A stretch of DNA of 64,000 nt from an uncultured Eubacterium sp. Its GTDB lineage: Bacteria; Bacillota; Clostridia; Lachnospirales; Lachnospiraceae. The stretch's first letter is position 1; each line of letters starts with the position of its first letter. A program made the translations under genes and the position numbers. The DNA is taken from assembly GCA_958446835.1 (NCBI GenBank), contig CAUCXT010000003.1, forward strand, positions 1 through 64,000, read 5' to 3'. The notes under the pieces were generated by a model. The model did not search any database. It saw only the letters and a list, made by a program, of their open reading frames with translations, and was not told the origin of the DNA. Shown piece after piece: positions 42,485-51,688 of this stretch.

Positions 42485-43690
42485 TTATTTTAACTTTTCA
42501 TCCTCCGTTTCGACTTTCACCGCGTCAACGGAAGCATCATTTTTATCCGTGACTTCTATAGTCTCACTCTTAACCGACTGATTATTCTCTCTCTTTACAA
42601 CAGCTTCCCTCACGAACTTATACACAACCGACATGACCGGAACCGCAAACAGGATTCCGAGTATTCCAAATGCCCCGCCGCCTACCGTTACGGCGAATAT
42701 AACCCATATTCCCGGAAGCTCAAGCGATGAGCCTACAACCCTTGGGTATATAAGATTCGTCTCTATCTGCTGAAGAATAACAAGATATACGATAAACATG
42801 ATTGCCTTAATCGGTGATATGATGGCAAGCAGGATAAATGCCACCGCTCCACCTATGTAAGCACCCGCCACAGGGATAAGCGCTGTGACAGCAATAACCG
42901 TGCTTATAAGCAGCGCATAATCAAATCTGAATATAAGCATTCCGATATAGCATAAGGTTCCAAGAATAAGAGCCTCTATACACTGCCCTGAGATATATCT
43001 TCTGAATGTGTCCGCTGTCACAACCGCAAGCTTCGCCAGCTTATCGTAGAACTTCGGAAGGCTGACCTTCACCGTCCTCGATATCTGGTTTATAAGCTTT
43101 TCCTTATAGACAAGAATATTTGCGGAAATTACAATCGCCATAATAATGTTGAACAGGAAGCTCACAATATTACTCATAAAAGAGACAACCTGCGGCACCA
43201 TGTTTCCGATATATGTCAATGCTTTATTGGCGAACTTCTCAATATTATCAGAAAAGCTTGCGACAAAGCTGTTAAGGTCAATTGTATCAAATTCATACTT
43301 CACTGTGAGATCATTGACCATCTTCTGAAACTGAGCTATATATGTACTCCAGTTATTGATAAATTTAGCAATGCTCTTGGTGAGCTCAGGTATAACAAAC
43401 GCCAACAAAGCCACTATTATCAGAATAAAAATAAGATACGAAAGCACAATAGAAACAGCCTTCGCCGGTTTCTTACTCTTTTTAAAAATAAACCTCTCCA
43501 GAAATTTCTGTATCGGAACCATCAGCATATTAAGTATAAACGCCATAAATATTCCTATCCAGAACGGCATAAGGATTTTGCCTATAAGTGCCACTTTTCC
43601 CGTAATAGCAGCCGCATTGAGCACAGCAAACAGCACAAGCCCTGCAAAAGCTATTATCAGGCATGATTTTTTTTCACTATAATTTTTCAA
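42485..43690 (-). CDS. AI-2E family transporter
   Basis: A 401-residue membrane protein of the AI-2E/TqsA family (formerly UPF0118) with seven or eight membrane helices: ILMPFWIGIFMAFILNMLMVP at the N-terminus, an extracytoplasmic helical domain (~120-200), and the conserved GQCIEALILGTLCYIGMLIF and PRVVGSSLELPGIWVIFAV segments. Family members export small molecules or work as Na/H antiporters; the substrate is unknown. Translation begins at TTG (43690) with GGAGG 7 nt upstream. The last 50 residues are charged and cytoplasmic. Confidence 0.85.
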   Translation of the reverse strand: MKNYSEKKSCLIIAFAGLVLFAVLNAAAITGKVALIGKILMPFWIGIFMAFILNMLMVPIQKFLERFIFKKSKKPAKAVSIVLSYLIFILIIVALLAFVIPELTKSIAKFINNWSTYIAQFQKMVNDLTVKYEFDTIDLNSFVASFSDNIEKFANKALTYIGNMVPQVVSFMSNIVSFLFNIIMAIVISANILVYKEKLINQISRTVKVSLPKFYDKLAKLAVVTADTFRRYISGQCIEALILGTLCYIGMLIFRFDYALLISTVIAVTALIPVAGAYIGGAVAFILLAIISPIKAIMFIVYLVILQQIETNLIYPRVVGSSLELPGIWVIFAVTVGGGAFGILGILFAVPVMSVVYKFVREAVVKRENNQSVKSETIEVTDKNDASVDAVKVETEDEKLK

Positions 43691-43785
43691 CCCTACTCCT
43701 CCTCTTAACTTTTTCTAATCATAACACCACAATAATTATTTAGCAACTTATTTTATATTCTACTGACATCTTGTAACCAAAAAAC

Positions 43786-43812
43786 ACCCCCGGCAGCAAC
43801 TTCTGCCGGAGG
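43786..43812 (-). terminator. Terminator of the pectate-lyase-like gene
   Basis: CCGGCAG (43790-43796) pairs with CTGCCGG (43803-43809); on the minus strand the extended stem is followed by TGTTTTTTGG. Confidence 0.8.
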
Positions 43813-43860
43813 CGTATTCCTGTAATGACTAAGAATTATGGTCATTATTATTTTTTTATA

Positions 43861-46800
43861 TTATCTTCTCTTTCTGAGGAGACATGCACCTGCAACACCG
43901 CTTGCTAAGAGCATGATGCCCATAAGCACTGATGTTGAGGAATTGAAACCTGTTGAAGGAGCTGTGATAATTGCCTCATCTGCCTTTACAAGCACGTAAG
44001 TTGAGAAATGGTCAACTGTGAATGTAACCTTGCCATCCTCGCCTACTGTCACTGTCTGTCCCTTGTCCATTACAGTGTTAAGCTCCTCATTGTAGTAGTA
44101 AAGCTTAAGCTGTGTACCTGCTGCAAATCCATCAGCCTTAACAGTTACTGCCAACTTACCATTGAGCCAGCCGACTGCATCGAAGGTGCATACAAGCATA
44201 TCCTTATCCTCAATCTTTAATATCTCCTTTGCCTTCTCAGAAGCAGGAGCATAGTCATTGAATCTTACATTAGTTCTGAATAATGCATCAGGATGTGAGT
44301 TAAACTCTGAACCGTCAATAGTAAATGTAGCTACAACATTTCCGTTTCCGTCTGTCACATTTACAACAAGTGTCTTTTTCTCATTGATAAGCTTTGTGAA
44401 TACATCATCTGCAATATATCCGTCCTTACCTACTGTCTCAGTTACAGTGCTGTCTGCTGTTGAGAATACAGTGTTGCCTGCTGCTACACCGCTTGGTGTC
44501 TCAGGAGTACTTGGAGTCTCAGGAGTCTGTGTATTGCCGTCAAGAACAACCTTTGTTGAAGGTGTTCCTGTAGGACGTGCTCCGATTCCATCTGCTACAG
44601 CATCTGTAGTCTCAAGGAAACCATTAAGGTTAAGTGTACCGTCTTCATTTCTTGTAATGCCTGTGAACTCAAGTGTCTTAAACCATGCAGCTACATCTAC
44701 TGTAGCGCCTGAGTTGTTGGCTGACTTAGAGCCATCCCAGTAATAGTTAGTATCTGTAAGATACTTAGCTGTATCCTGTGAACCCTTTGGCTTGAACTGC
44801 TCACCTGTTGTAAGACCGCTCTTGACATTGGAATCCTTGAATGAAATGATTCCTGTTGCTGCGAAATCTGTGTTTGCAGCGTTGTTTGTGTATAATGCTA
44901 CGTTATAGCTCTCATTGTTGTATGAGATACTTGATGTTACCTGAATATCAGGGCAGCTATTAGAGTCGATACCCTTAGCCTTGTTGTTAAATGCGTAGGA
45001 ATTGATAAGCTTGTGGTAACCGGACATGCTGTCTCCACCCATCTTAAATCCGTTACCGTTTCCTGCGTTTGTACCATCCTCGAGGTAACCATTTCCATAA
45101 GCTACACAGTTCTGAATTGTTACAGAACCGATTGAACCTGTCTCAACCTTTGCAAATAAATCCCAACCATCATCTGCATTGTTGTAAGCTAAACATCCGT
45201 CAAATACGTTGCCATCGCCAACAGTAAGCTTAGCTGCGAAACCATCTGCATCCTCATAACCTGCATCTGCGTTGCCGTATGATGTACAGTTGAGAATGAG
45301 GTTATATGAAGGCCACTGCTCTCTTGTATCTGTTGAGTAGAGACGGCTTATCTGAAGTCCTGTGTTTCCGTTGTGATAAGTATTGATGTTATCAAGCACG
45401 TTATGGCTGCCTGATACCTGAATACCCTTCTGGGCATTCTGTGAATGTGTACAATCAAATCCATTGAAATACCAGTAGTCACCGCCGAATACCATACCTG
45501 CACACTTGCCCTGAAAGTCGAATACAGGTCTTGTTGAAGCGGCAGGGTCTGCTACCATACGGATATTCTTCTCTGCTGTACCGTTGACACCTCTCTCAAC
45601 TCTTACAGTGCTGTCAAGAAGGTATGTACCCTCTGTGATAACGATTGTCTGTCCCGGCTGTACATACTTAACTGCTGTATAGATATCTACCGGATTTTCC
45701 TTTGTACCATTACCTGATGAAGTTCCGTTAGGAGCTACATAGATGTTGGTAAGTGCTGCATAAGAATTATTTCTTACAACAGTAAGATTGATATTGATAG
45801 GATCTGTATTTGCAAGCTTCATATCAGCTCCCGGAACATAGTTAGGATCCGGTGTGAATACTGCTGCAATCTCATTATTTGACTCTGATGTAAGTATCAT
45901 AGGAACATCAAGAGTTGTGCCTGCCTTAACTGTAAGACCTGTTGAAACTACTGCATCGTTTAATGTGATGTCAACTGTACCGTCAACATTCGCATTCATG
46001 CTGAATGTATAGTTTTCTGTGTTAGCAACCTTAGCTGATGTAACATTTACCATAGGTGTCACATAAGTTACAGGCTTTTCCTCACCTGCAGCATCATCAG
46101 CTGCAAGTACTGTTGAGAACTGGATATCTGTAAATGTAGCTCTTGCATTTCTTGAAGCAAAGAAACCTACATATACATTGTCTGAATCGATCTTGTTGAG
46201 TGCTTCAGGGTCATAGTTCTTCTGCTGTGCAAGAACATTTCCGTTCTCGTCATAATATGTAATGAAGTAACCTGTGTTGTTCTTCTGGATTTCAAGAATG
46301 AAATCTGTAATCTCAGCTATAGTTCCATCAACTGCTGTCTCAGCATTTCCTACGATATTGTAGGTTCCTGCGCCAAGTCCGTTCTGTGCAGCTGTTGTGT
46401 CAAGTGTTGTTGTAACACTCTTGAAGTCATTCTGAACTGTAGCTGTATCGTTAGCTTCAAGCTTAGCTAAATTGTCCTTTGTTACACCTGTCTTTGCGAT
46501 AACGCCAAGACCTAACTTCATTGAATACTTAGTACCTGTTGTGTCTACAGCGTTCTTCTCAGCATTCCATAAGTACTCAACCTTAGAAGCGATAGCCATA
46601 TACTGGTTATTCCATACCGGGTTAGTCTCACCGTTCTGTCCAAGACGGTCTGTAGCCATGATACCAAAGCCTTCCTGTCCATTGGAAAGCTTCCACTTAT
46701 CAACATGAACCTTAGCTCTGAGTGTAAAGTTATGGTCTGTCGGAACTGCTGTATAGTAGAATGCGACACCATCTGTTGAGTTAGGAACAATCTTACCCTT

Positions 46801-48489
46801 ACCGCCCTCACTGTATACTGTTACCTTTCCATCGTTGGCACTTCCTTCATAACCATTGTTCGCGCTGTCTGTTGATGAGCCATATCTTGTAAAGCCCCAT
46901 ACCTGCTGCTGCTCTGCTGTGACAGTAGCCTCAACAGCCTGTGAAGCCTCACTCTTATCCTCACCTCTTACAGCCTTGACTGTGAATGAATACTTCTCAC
47001 CGACTGTAAGACCTGTAACTGTGTATTCTGTAGCTTCTGTAGTACCTACAAGATTCTCTCCTGCATATACCTCATAGCTTGTTGCCTCTGCAACTGCGCC
47101 CCATACTACATTTACACTGCCGTTTCCTGTGCTTGTAGCACTCTCAATAGCAGGTGTTCCAAGTGGAAGAACGTATACAAATGCCTCTGTTGTGTTACCT
47201 GTCTTGTCATCACAGTCTGCTCTCTTAGCTGTGATTCTGAAAGTATAGCTTCCTGAAGCTGAAGGTGCGAATGTAACCGGCTTAGATGAATCTGAGCCCG
47301 TCTTTGTGTCGACAACTGTTCCGTCTGCTCCAAGCATATCAACAGCTACCGAATCAGCTCCGTCATATCCGATTTCCATTGTATAGGAAACATCGATGTT
47401 TCCACCGTTCTGCTTAACTTCTGTGATGGAAGGTGCTGCAACTCCTGCCCAGTCTGCTCTTGCAGGACGCTCACCGCCTGTAGTCTCTGTTACGGAAATG
47501 CTGAATACTCTGGCACCTCTGTTCATATCTGCGTTCTCAGGAGATACAACTCTGTATGTTCCTGCAGTGAGACCTTCGTATGTAAGAGCTGTTGCGCTTG
47601 TTCCTGTTACAGAGCTGATATCTTCTTTGTTGGCAATGACTGAATTATCAGCTGCGTTAATGAGACCAACCGCGGAAGAATTAGAACCGCCTGTGCTGCT
47701 CATCTTGACAACTACGGTTGCTGTTCCTGTTACAGTGAACTCAATAGCTCCAGTCAATGCCTTATCAAGTTCAATCGCCTTTACGCTTCCATCATTGTTG
47801 GTTCTTAAAGTAACCTTACCAACAGACTTAAAATAATTATTACTGCCTAATAAAGTTCCGTCTTCAACCTTTGCCTTATCGCCACTAGCTGTAAGAGCTG
47901 TAGCATCTAAAGCATACTCATTAGTCTGAACAGGAATTGTCTCCTCAACCTTGGCAGAAAAGACCCTGAAACCTCTGTTCATATCCGGATTCTCAGGAGA
48001 TACAATTCTGTATGTTCCTGCTGCAATATTCTCAAATGTAAGTGTTGTCTTGCTTGTGCCCGTTACTGCTGTAGTAGCATCTTTCTCTGCAACAACAGAC
48101 TGGTCTGCCACATTTATAAGTCCTACGGCAGATGAATTGCTTCCACCTGTACTGCTCGCTTCAACTGTAAGTGTAGCTGTACCTGTTACAGTGAATTCAA
48201 TTCCTCCTGTTAAAGCCTTATCAACTTCAATAGCCTTAACACTTCCATCACTGTTAGTTCTCTTAGTGACTTTACCTACCGACTTAAAATATCCGTCTCC
48301 AAGTAAGGTTCCATCATCAACTGCTTCCTTATCACTAGCCGCAGTAAGTGATGATACAGAAAACTCATGTGCGCCATCATCCGCGCTTACCTTAATTCCT
48401 CCTCCCACAAAAGTCGTCGGCAAAAGACCGATTACAAGAAGTAATGCCATAACCGACGCTAAAACACGTCTTAATAACTTGTGTTTCAT
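43861..48489 (-). CDS. Large secreted pectate-lyase-like (PL9-type) protein
   Basis: A 1542-residue exported protein. Signal peptide 1-36; two near-identical modules (~43-182 and ~192-333, GTLLG...YFKSVGKVT...SSTGGSNSSAVGLIN); Ig/FN3-like domains (~350-545); a concanavalin-like domain (~550-790); linker; then a right-handed beta-helix (~930-1270: GTKENPVDIYTAVKYVQPGQTIVITEGTYLL, GFDCTHSQNAQKGIQVSGSHN, YEDADGFAAKL, NNADDGWDLF) matching family PL9 pectate lyases. The C-terminus has APSTGF, a membrane helix and RKRR, a variant sortase-type anchor. It would cleave pectin at the cell surface. AAGGAGG precedes the ATG at 48489. Activity is inferred; catalytic residues were not assigned. Confidence 0.85.
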   Translation of the reverse strand: MKHKLLRRVLASVMALLLVIGLLPTTFVGGGIKVSADDGAHEFSVSSLTAASDKEAVDDGTLLGDGYFKSVGKVTKRTNSDGSVKAIEVDKALTGGIEFTVTGTATLTVEASSTGGSNSSAVGLINVADQSVVAEKDATTAVTGTSKTTLTFENIAAGTYRIVSPENPDMNRGFRVFSAKVEETIPVQTNEYALDATALTASGDKAKVEDGTLLGSNNYFKSVGKVTLRTNNDGSVKAIELDKALTGAIEFTVTGTATVVVKMSSTGGSNSSAVGLINAADNSVIANKEDISSVTGTSATALTYEGLTAGTYRVVSPENADMNRGARVFSISVTETTGGERPARADWAGVAAPSITEVKQNGGNIDVSYTMEIGYDGADSVAVDMLGADGTVVDTKTGSDSSKPVTFAPSASGSYTFRITAKRADCDDKTGNTTEAFVYVLPLGTPAIESATSTGNGSVNVVWGAVAEATSYEVYAGENLVGTTEATEYTVTGLTVGEKYSFTVKAVRGEDKSEASQAVEATVTAEQQQVWGFTRYGSSTDSANNGYEGSANDGKVTVYSEGGKGKIVPNSTDGVAFYYTAVPTDHNFTLRAKVHVDKWKLSNGQEGFGIMATDRLGQNGETNPVWNNQYMAIASKVEYLWNAEKNAVDTTGTKYSMKLGLGVIAKTGVTKDNLAKLEANDTATVQNDFKSVTTTLDTTAAQNGLGAGTYNIVGNAETAVDGTIAEITDFILEIQKNNTGYFITYYDENGNVLAQQKNYDPEALNKIDSDNVYVGFFASRNARATFTDIQFSTVLAADDAAGEEKPVTYVTPMVNVTSAKVANTENYTFSMNANVDGTVDITLNDAVVSTGLTVKAGTTLDVPMILTSESNNEIAAVFTPDPNYVPGADMKLANTDPININLTVVRNNSYAALTNIYVAPNGTSSGNGTKENPVDIYTAVKYVQPGQTIVITEGTYLLDSTVRVERGVNGTAEKNIRMVADPAASTRPVFDFQGKCAGMVFGGDYWYFNGFDCTHSQNAQKGIQVSGSHNVLDNINTYHNGNTGLQISRLYSTDTREQWPSYNLILNCTSYGNADAGYEDADGFAAKLTVGDGNVFDGCLAYNNADDGWDLFAKVETGSIGSVTIQNCVAYGNGYLEDGTNAGNGNGFKMGGDSMSGYHKLINSYAFNNKAKGIDSNSCPDIQVTSSISYNNESYNVALYTNNAANTDFAATGIISFKDSNVKSGLTTGEQFKPKGSQDTAKYLTDTNYYWDGSKSANNSGATVDVAAWFKTLEFTGITRNEDGTLNLNGFLETTDAVADGIGARPTGTPSTKVVLDGNTQTPETPSTPETPSGVAAGNTVFSTADSTVTETVGKDGYIADDVFTKLINEKKTLVVNVTDGNGNVVATFTIDGSEFNSHPDALFRTNVRFNDYAPASEKAKEILKIEDKDMLVCTFDAVGWLNGKLAVTVKADGFAAGTQLKLYYYNEELNTVMDKGQTVTVGEDGKVTFTVDHFSTYVLVKADEAIITAPSTGFNSSTSVLMGIMLLASGVAGACLLRKRR

Positions 48490-48601
48490 AATATCCTCCT
48501 TAAAAGAATTTTTAGCATGTATACCGAAACTATAGTCACAATCTCCGTTTATACATACTCGCGTAAGATTATAATACCATTCTTTTAAACATATTTCAAC
48601 C

Positions 48602-48662
48602 ATTATATGGAAATTTTTTATGCACTTCTTACAAATTGAAAACTCTTACATTAAAATGTAAG
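48602..48662 (-). promoter_or_regulatory. Promoter and upstream palindrome of the pectate-lyase-like gene
   Basis: Minus-strand TATAAT at 48602-48607 has no good -35. A perfect palindrome CTTACATT-AA-AATGTAAG (48645-48662) is centred about 58 bp upstream of the expected start, the usual place for an activator. The 5' leader would be about 105 nt. Between 48663 and 48768 I see no gene. Confidence 0.5.
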
Positions 48663-48768
48663 TACTTTTTTGCACAAACCATTGTGTCAAATCCGCTGTT
48701 TTCATGTAAACACTTACCTTTTGGGTGTCCCACCGTGGTCTGCAGTCTGTACCAACACCTGCACAAAA

Positions 48769-48804
48769 AAAGAACCCGCCCAAGCAATCATGGTCGGATT
48801 CTTT
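48769..48804 (-). terminator. Terminator of the J-domain gene
   Basis: An imperfect stem, AAAGAA-C-CCG against CGG-A-TTCTTT, followed on the minus strand by TTTTTTTGTG. Confidence 0.7.
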
Positions 48805-48833
48805 AAGCTCAAGGCTGTCTTTCAGCCTCCGTT

Positions 48834-49295
48834 TTAGTTATCATATTTCTTTTTAAGAGATGCGAACTCCTGATTGATGCGCTGCACCGTATCGGTGTCC
48901 CCGCACAGGTTATCCGGATGGTATATTTTAAGCAAATCCTTGTACCTTTTCTTGAGGGCAAGTTCGCTTCCCACGCCTCGAAAGAACATAGTTGACTGTC
49001 CCCGCGTGCTGTAGGCACTGCCTGTCTTTTCGGAATATGACTGTTTCTTCATATTTTCAAGGCGTATTCTTTCCTGTTCAACAGCCTTTTTCTCTACCGC
49101 AAGCCTGTACAATTCCTTTTTCAGAATCTCCAGCTTCTTCTCAAACAGTTCATTTTCCTTCGCCATGCGCTCTTTCTCGTGCTCTATGGCTGCCTTTTCC
49201 TCATTTATTCTTATGTTTTCCTTAAAAAACCATGCCTTCATACCGGCAAGTTGCTGTTCGTCAGCTGCGAATACATCTGTTACTGCATCAGCCAC
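48834..49295 (-). CDS. J-domain protein with N-terminal coiled coil
   Basis: About 153 residues. A long charged coiled coil (residues ~20-85: NEEKAAIEHEKERMAKENELFEKKLEILKKELYRLAVEKKAVEQERIRLENMKK) is followed by a C-terminal J domain (KKRYKDLLKIYHPDNLCGDTDTVQRINQEFASLKKKYDN) with the HPD motif that stimulates Hsp70 ATPase. It lacks the zinc and substrate domains of DnaJ, so it is a specialised DnaK partner of unknown client. Start is uncertain: GTG at 49295 lies 8 nt after GGGAGG. It follows deoD by 31 nt in the same direction. Confidence 0.75.
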   Translation of the reverse strand: MADAVTDVFAADEQQLAGMKAWFFKENIRINEEKAAIEHEKERMAKENELFEKKLEILKKELYRLAVEKKAVEQERIRLENMKKQSYSEKTGSAYSTRGQSTMFFRGVGSELALKKRYKDLLKIYHPDNLCGDTDTVQRINQEFASLKKKYDN

Positions 49296-49326
49296 CAAAA
49301 ACACCTCCCAAATTTAAGACACTTAT

Positions 49327-50052
49327 TTATCTGCTCATCTTGACCGCAGTCTCAAGGGCAACTTCCATCATCTGTGTGAAAGAATTCTGTCTCTCCTCTG
49401 CCGTTGTAGCTTCACCTGTAAGAAGGTGATCGGAGATTGTAAGAATCGCAAGTGCATTCTTACCTGCTCTTGCAGCGTTCATATAGAGAGCTGCTGCCTC
49501 CATCTCTACTGCCATTACTCCAAGCTTACGCCACTTAGCGGAGGCTTCTGTGTCATCGCTGTAGAATGTATCAGATGAGAGAATATTTCCCACATGATAG
49601 TTAGCTCCATTCTCCTTTGCAGACTCAATAGCTGCTGCCATGAGCGGATAGCTTGCTATAGCTGAAAAACTTCCCGGCAGACCGAACTGTGAGCCATAGT
49701 TAGAATTAGTTGATGCTCCCATACCGATTACAAGATCCCTTACATGCACGTTCTCCTGCATACCGCCGGCTGAACCTACACGTATAATATTGTCGACATC
49801 AAAGAAGTTAAAGAGCTCATAGCTGTAGATTCCGATTGAAGGCATTCCCATGCCGCTCGCCATAACAGAGACCTTAACGCCCTTATACTCTCCTGTGTAT
49901 CCCTGAACTCCTCTTACATTATTTACAAGGACAGGATTGGTGAGAAAATTCTCAGCAATGAACTTTGCACGAAGCGGGTCGCCCGGCATAAGTACAGTCT
50001 TACCGAAATCTCCCGGCTTTGCATTTATATGTGGTGTTGGATAATTTGCCAT
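49327..50052 (-). CDS. deoD: Purine-nucleoside phosphorylase
   Basis: A 241-residue hexameric-type DeoD that phosphorolyses purine (deoxy)ribonucleosides. Motifs: TPHINAKPGDFGKTVLMPGDPLRAKFIAENFL at the N-terminus (nucleoside/phosphate binding), RVGSAGGMQENVHVRDLVI, and AVEMEAAALY plus TISDHLLTGE near the active site. Length and order fit E. coli DeoD. GAGGAA lies upstream of the ATG. It sits in a minus-strand run asd - GNAT - deoD - J-domain, perhaps one transcript. Confidence 0.94.
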   Translation of the reverse strand: MANYPTPHINAKPGDFGKTVLMPGDPLRAKFIAENFLTNPVLVNNVRGVQGYTGEYKGVKVSVMASGMGMPSIGIYSYELFNFFDVDNIIRVGSAGGMQENVHVRDLVIGMGASTNSNYGSQFGLPGSFSAIASYPLMAAAIESAKENGANYHVGNILSSDTFYSDDTEASAKWRKLGVMAVEMEAAALYMNAARAGKNALAILTISDHLLTGEATTAEERQNSFTQMMEVALETAVKMSR

Positions 50053-50079
50053 ATTGTGTTTCCTCGTTTCTTTATTTCT

Positions 50080-50532
50080 TTACTTGTTAAAATTGATGAT
50101 ATTCTCCTTATTCAGAACGAAATCATAGTAATTACAGTCTTCCCTCTTTCTCCATCCGATATGCTTCCAGAAGGCATTTCCGATATCGTTCTCCGTAAAA
50201 GCGATAAGCGTGACATTGCTTACATGCTCTGCCTCAAGCGCTTCCATAGCCTTTACAACCATGGCTTTTCCTATTCCATGGTTGCGGTAGTCCTGTGCAA
50301 CGCACACATGGTAGAGAGTTCCTCTCCTTCCATCATGCCCACACAGAATACTTCCTACAATCACTCCATTGTCCTCAGCCACAACACTTGTTGTCGGGTT
50401 CCTCTTAAGGAAAACGTCAACACCTTCTCTCGAATCATCAATAGAACGTATTGCAAATCCTTTAATTGAAAGCCATAGACTGCGGACACCATCATAGTCA
50501 TCTATAGTCATGGTTCGTATAATGACACTCAT
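50080..50532 (-). CDS. GNAT-family N-acetyltransferase
   Basis: A 150-residue acetyltransferase: IIRTMTIDDYDGVRSLWLSI, VVAEDNGVIVGSILCGHDGRRGTLYHVCVAQDYRNHGIGKAMVVKAMEAL (acetyl-CoA loop Q/R-x-x-G-x-G as QDYRNHGIGKA) and AFWKHIGWRKREDCNYYDFVL. The acceptor is unknown. Its ATG shares a base with the stop codon of asd (TAATG), so it is translationally coupled to asd, but this does not prove a role in the aspartate pathway. Confidence 0.88.
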   Translation of the reverse strand: MSVIIRTMTIDDYDGVRSLWLSIKGFAIRSIDDSREGVDVFLKRNPTTSVVAEDNGVIVGSILCGHDGRRGTLYHVCVAQDYRNHGIGKAMVVKAMEALEAEHVSNVTLIAFTENDIGNAFWKHIGWRKREDCNYYDFVLNKENIINFNK

Positions 50533-51617
50533 TATTTAGCCTCGATATATTTCTGAGCTGTGAGAAGCTCTGCAATGAGAACAGCTCCACCTGCTGCACC
50601 ACGGATTGTGTTATGTGAAAGACCTACAAACTTGTAATCAAATACTGTATCCTCTCTGAGACGTCCGAATGAAACGCCAAATCCGTTCTCATAATTTACA
50701 TCAAGAGCAACCTGTGGACGGTTATCCTCCTCAAGATACTGTATGAAATGCTTAGGTGCGCTAGGAAGGTTAAGCTCCTGTGGAAGACCTGAGAAGCTTC
50801 TCCACTTCTCGATAATCTGCTCCTTTGTAGGCTTCTTCTCAAAGCTTACGAATACTGCTGCTGTATGACCGTTAAGAACAGGTACACGGATACACTGTGT
50901 TGTGATAACAGGAAGCTGTGCCTTCTCGATCTTGCCATCGACAACCTTACCCATGATACGAAGTGGCTCCTGCTCGCTCTTCTCTTCCTCACCGCCGATG
51001 TAAGGAATAATATTGCCTACCATCTCAGGCCACTCCTTGAAGGTCTTGCCTGCACCGGAAATTGCCTGATATGTAGTCGCAACAACCACCTTAGGACCGA
51101 ACTCCTTGAGTGCTACAAGAGCAGGTGTGTAGCTCTGGATTGAGCAGTTAGGCTTAACAACGATAAAGCCTCTCTTAGTTCCAAGTCTCTTCTTCTGAGT
51201 CTCAATGAGTGCAAGATGCTCAGGGTTAATCTCAGGAACAACCATAGGAACATCCTCTGTCCAGCGGTGTGCGCTGTTGTTGGAAACCACCGGTGTCTCT
51301 GTCTTAGCGTAGTCTTCCTCAATCTTCTTAATCTCTTCCTTAGTCATGTCTACTGCACTGAATACGAAGTCAACCTGTGAAGCTACATGCTCAACATCAT
51401 TCACATTGAGAACTATCATCTTCTTAACCTTCTCAGGCATAGGTGTATCCATCTTCCATCTGTCACCTACAGCATCCTCATAGGTCTTTCCTGCTGAACG
51501 CGGGCTTGCAGCTACCGCAACAACTTCAAACCATGGATGGTTCTCAAGTAATGAGATAAATCTCTGTCCTACCATACCTGTTGCACCTAAAATACCTACT
51601 CTTAACTTCTTTTCCAT
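50532..51617 (-). CDS. asd: Aspartate-semialdehyde dehydrogenase
   Basis: A 361-residue enzyme that reduces aspartyl phosphate to the semialdehyde for lysine, methionine and threonine synthesis. The NADP site is VGILGATGMVGQRFISLL; the catalytic cysteine is in VKPNCSIQSYTPAL; TTYQAISGAGKTFKEWPEM and CIRVPVLNGHTAAVFV are substrate-side motifs. Length and motifs match the archaeal/fungal-like class rather than the enterobacterial one. GGAGGAG lies upstream of the ATG at 51617; a frame six codons longer overlaps it. Confidence 0.94.
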   Translation of the reverse strand: MEKKLRVGILGATGMVGQRFISLLENHPWFEVVAVAASPRSAGKTYEDAVGDRWKMDTPMPEKVKKMIVLNVNDVEHVASQVDFVFSAVDMTKEEIKKIEEDYAKTETPVVSNNSAHRWTEDVPMVVPEINPEHLALIETQKKRLGTKRGFIVVKPNCSIQSYTPALVALKEFGPKVVVATTYQAISGAGKTFKEWPEMVGNIIPYIGGEEEKSEQEPLRIMGKVVDGKIEKAQLPVITTQCIRVPVLNGHTAAVFVSFEKKPTKEQIIEKWRSFSGLPQELNLPSAPKHFIQYLEEDNRPQVALDVNYENGFGVSFGRLREDTVFDYKFVGLSHNTIRGAAGGAVLIAELLTAQKYIEAK

Positions 51618-51688
51618 AAATAATCTCCTCCGCAATTGTTTTTATATCCAGCAGAATTCATCTGCCTGATTACCAATAGATAAACCTG

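Noticed and set aside
43861..48489. Frameshift or fusion in the very long pectate-lyase-like gene
   Set aside because: The frame is continuous, has one signal peptide and one C-terminal anchor, and multi-domain architecture explains the length.
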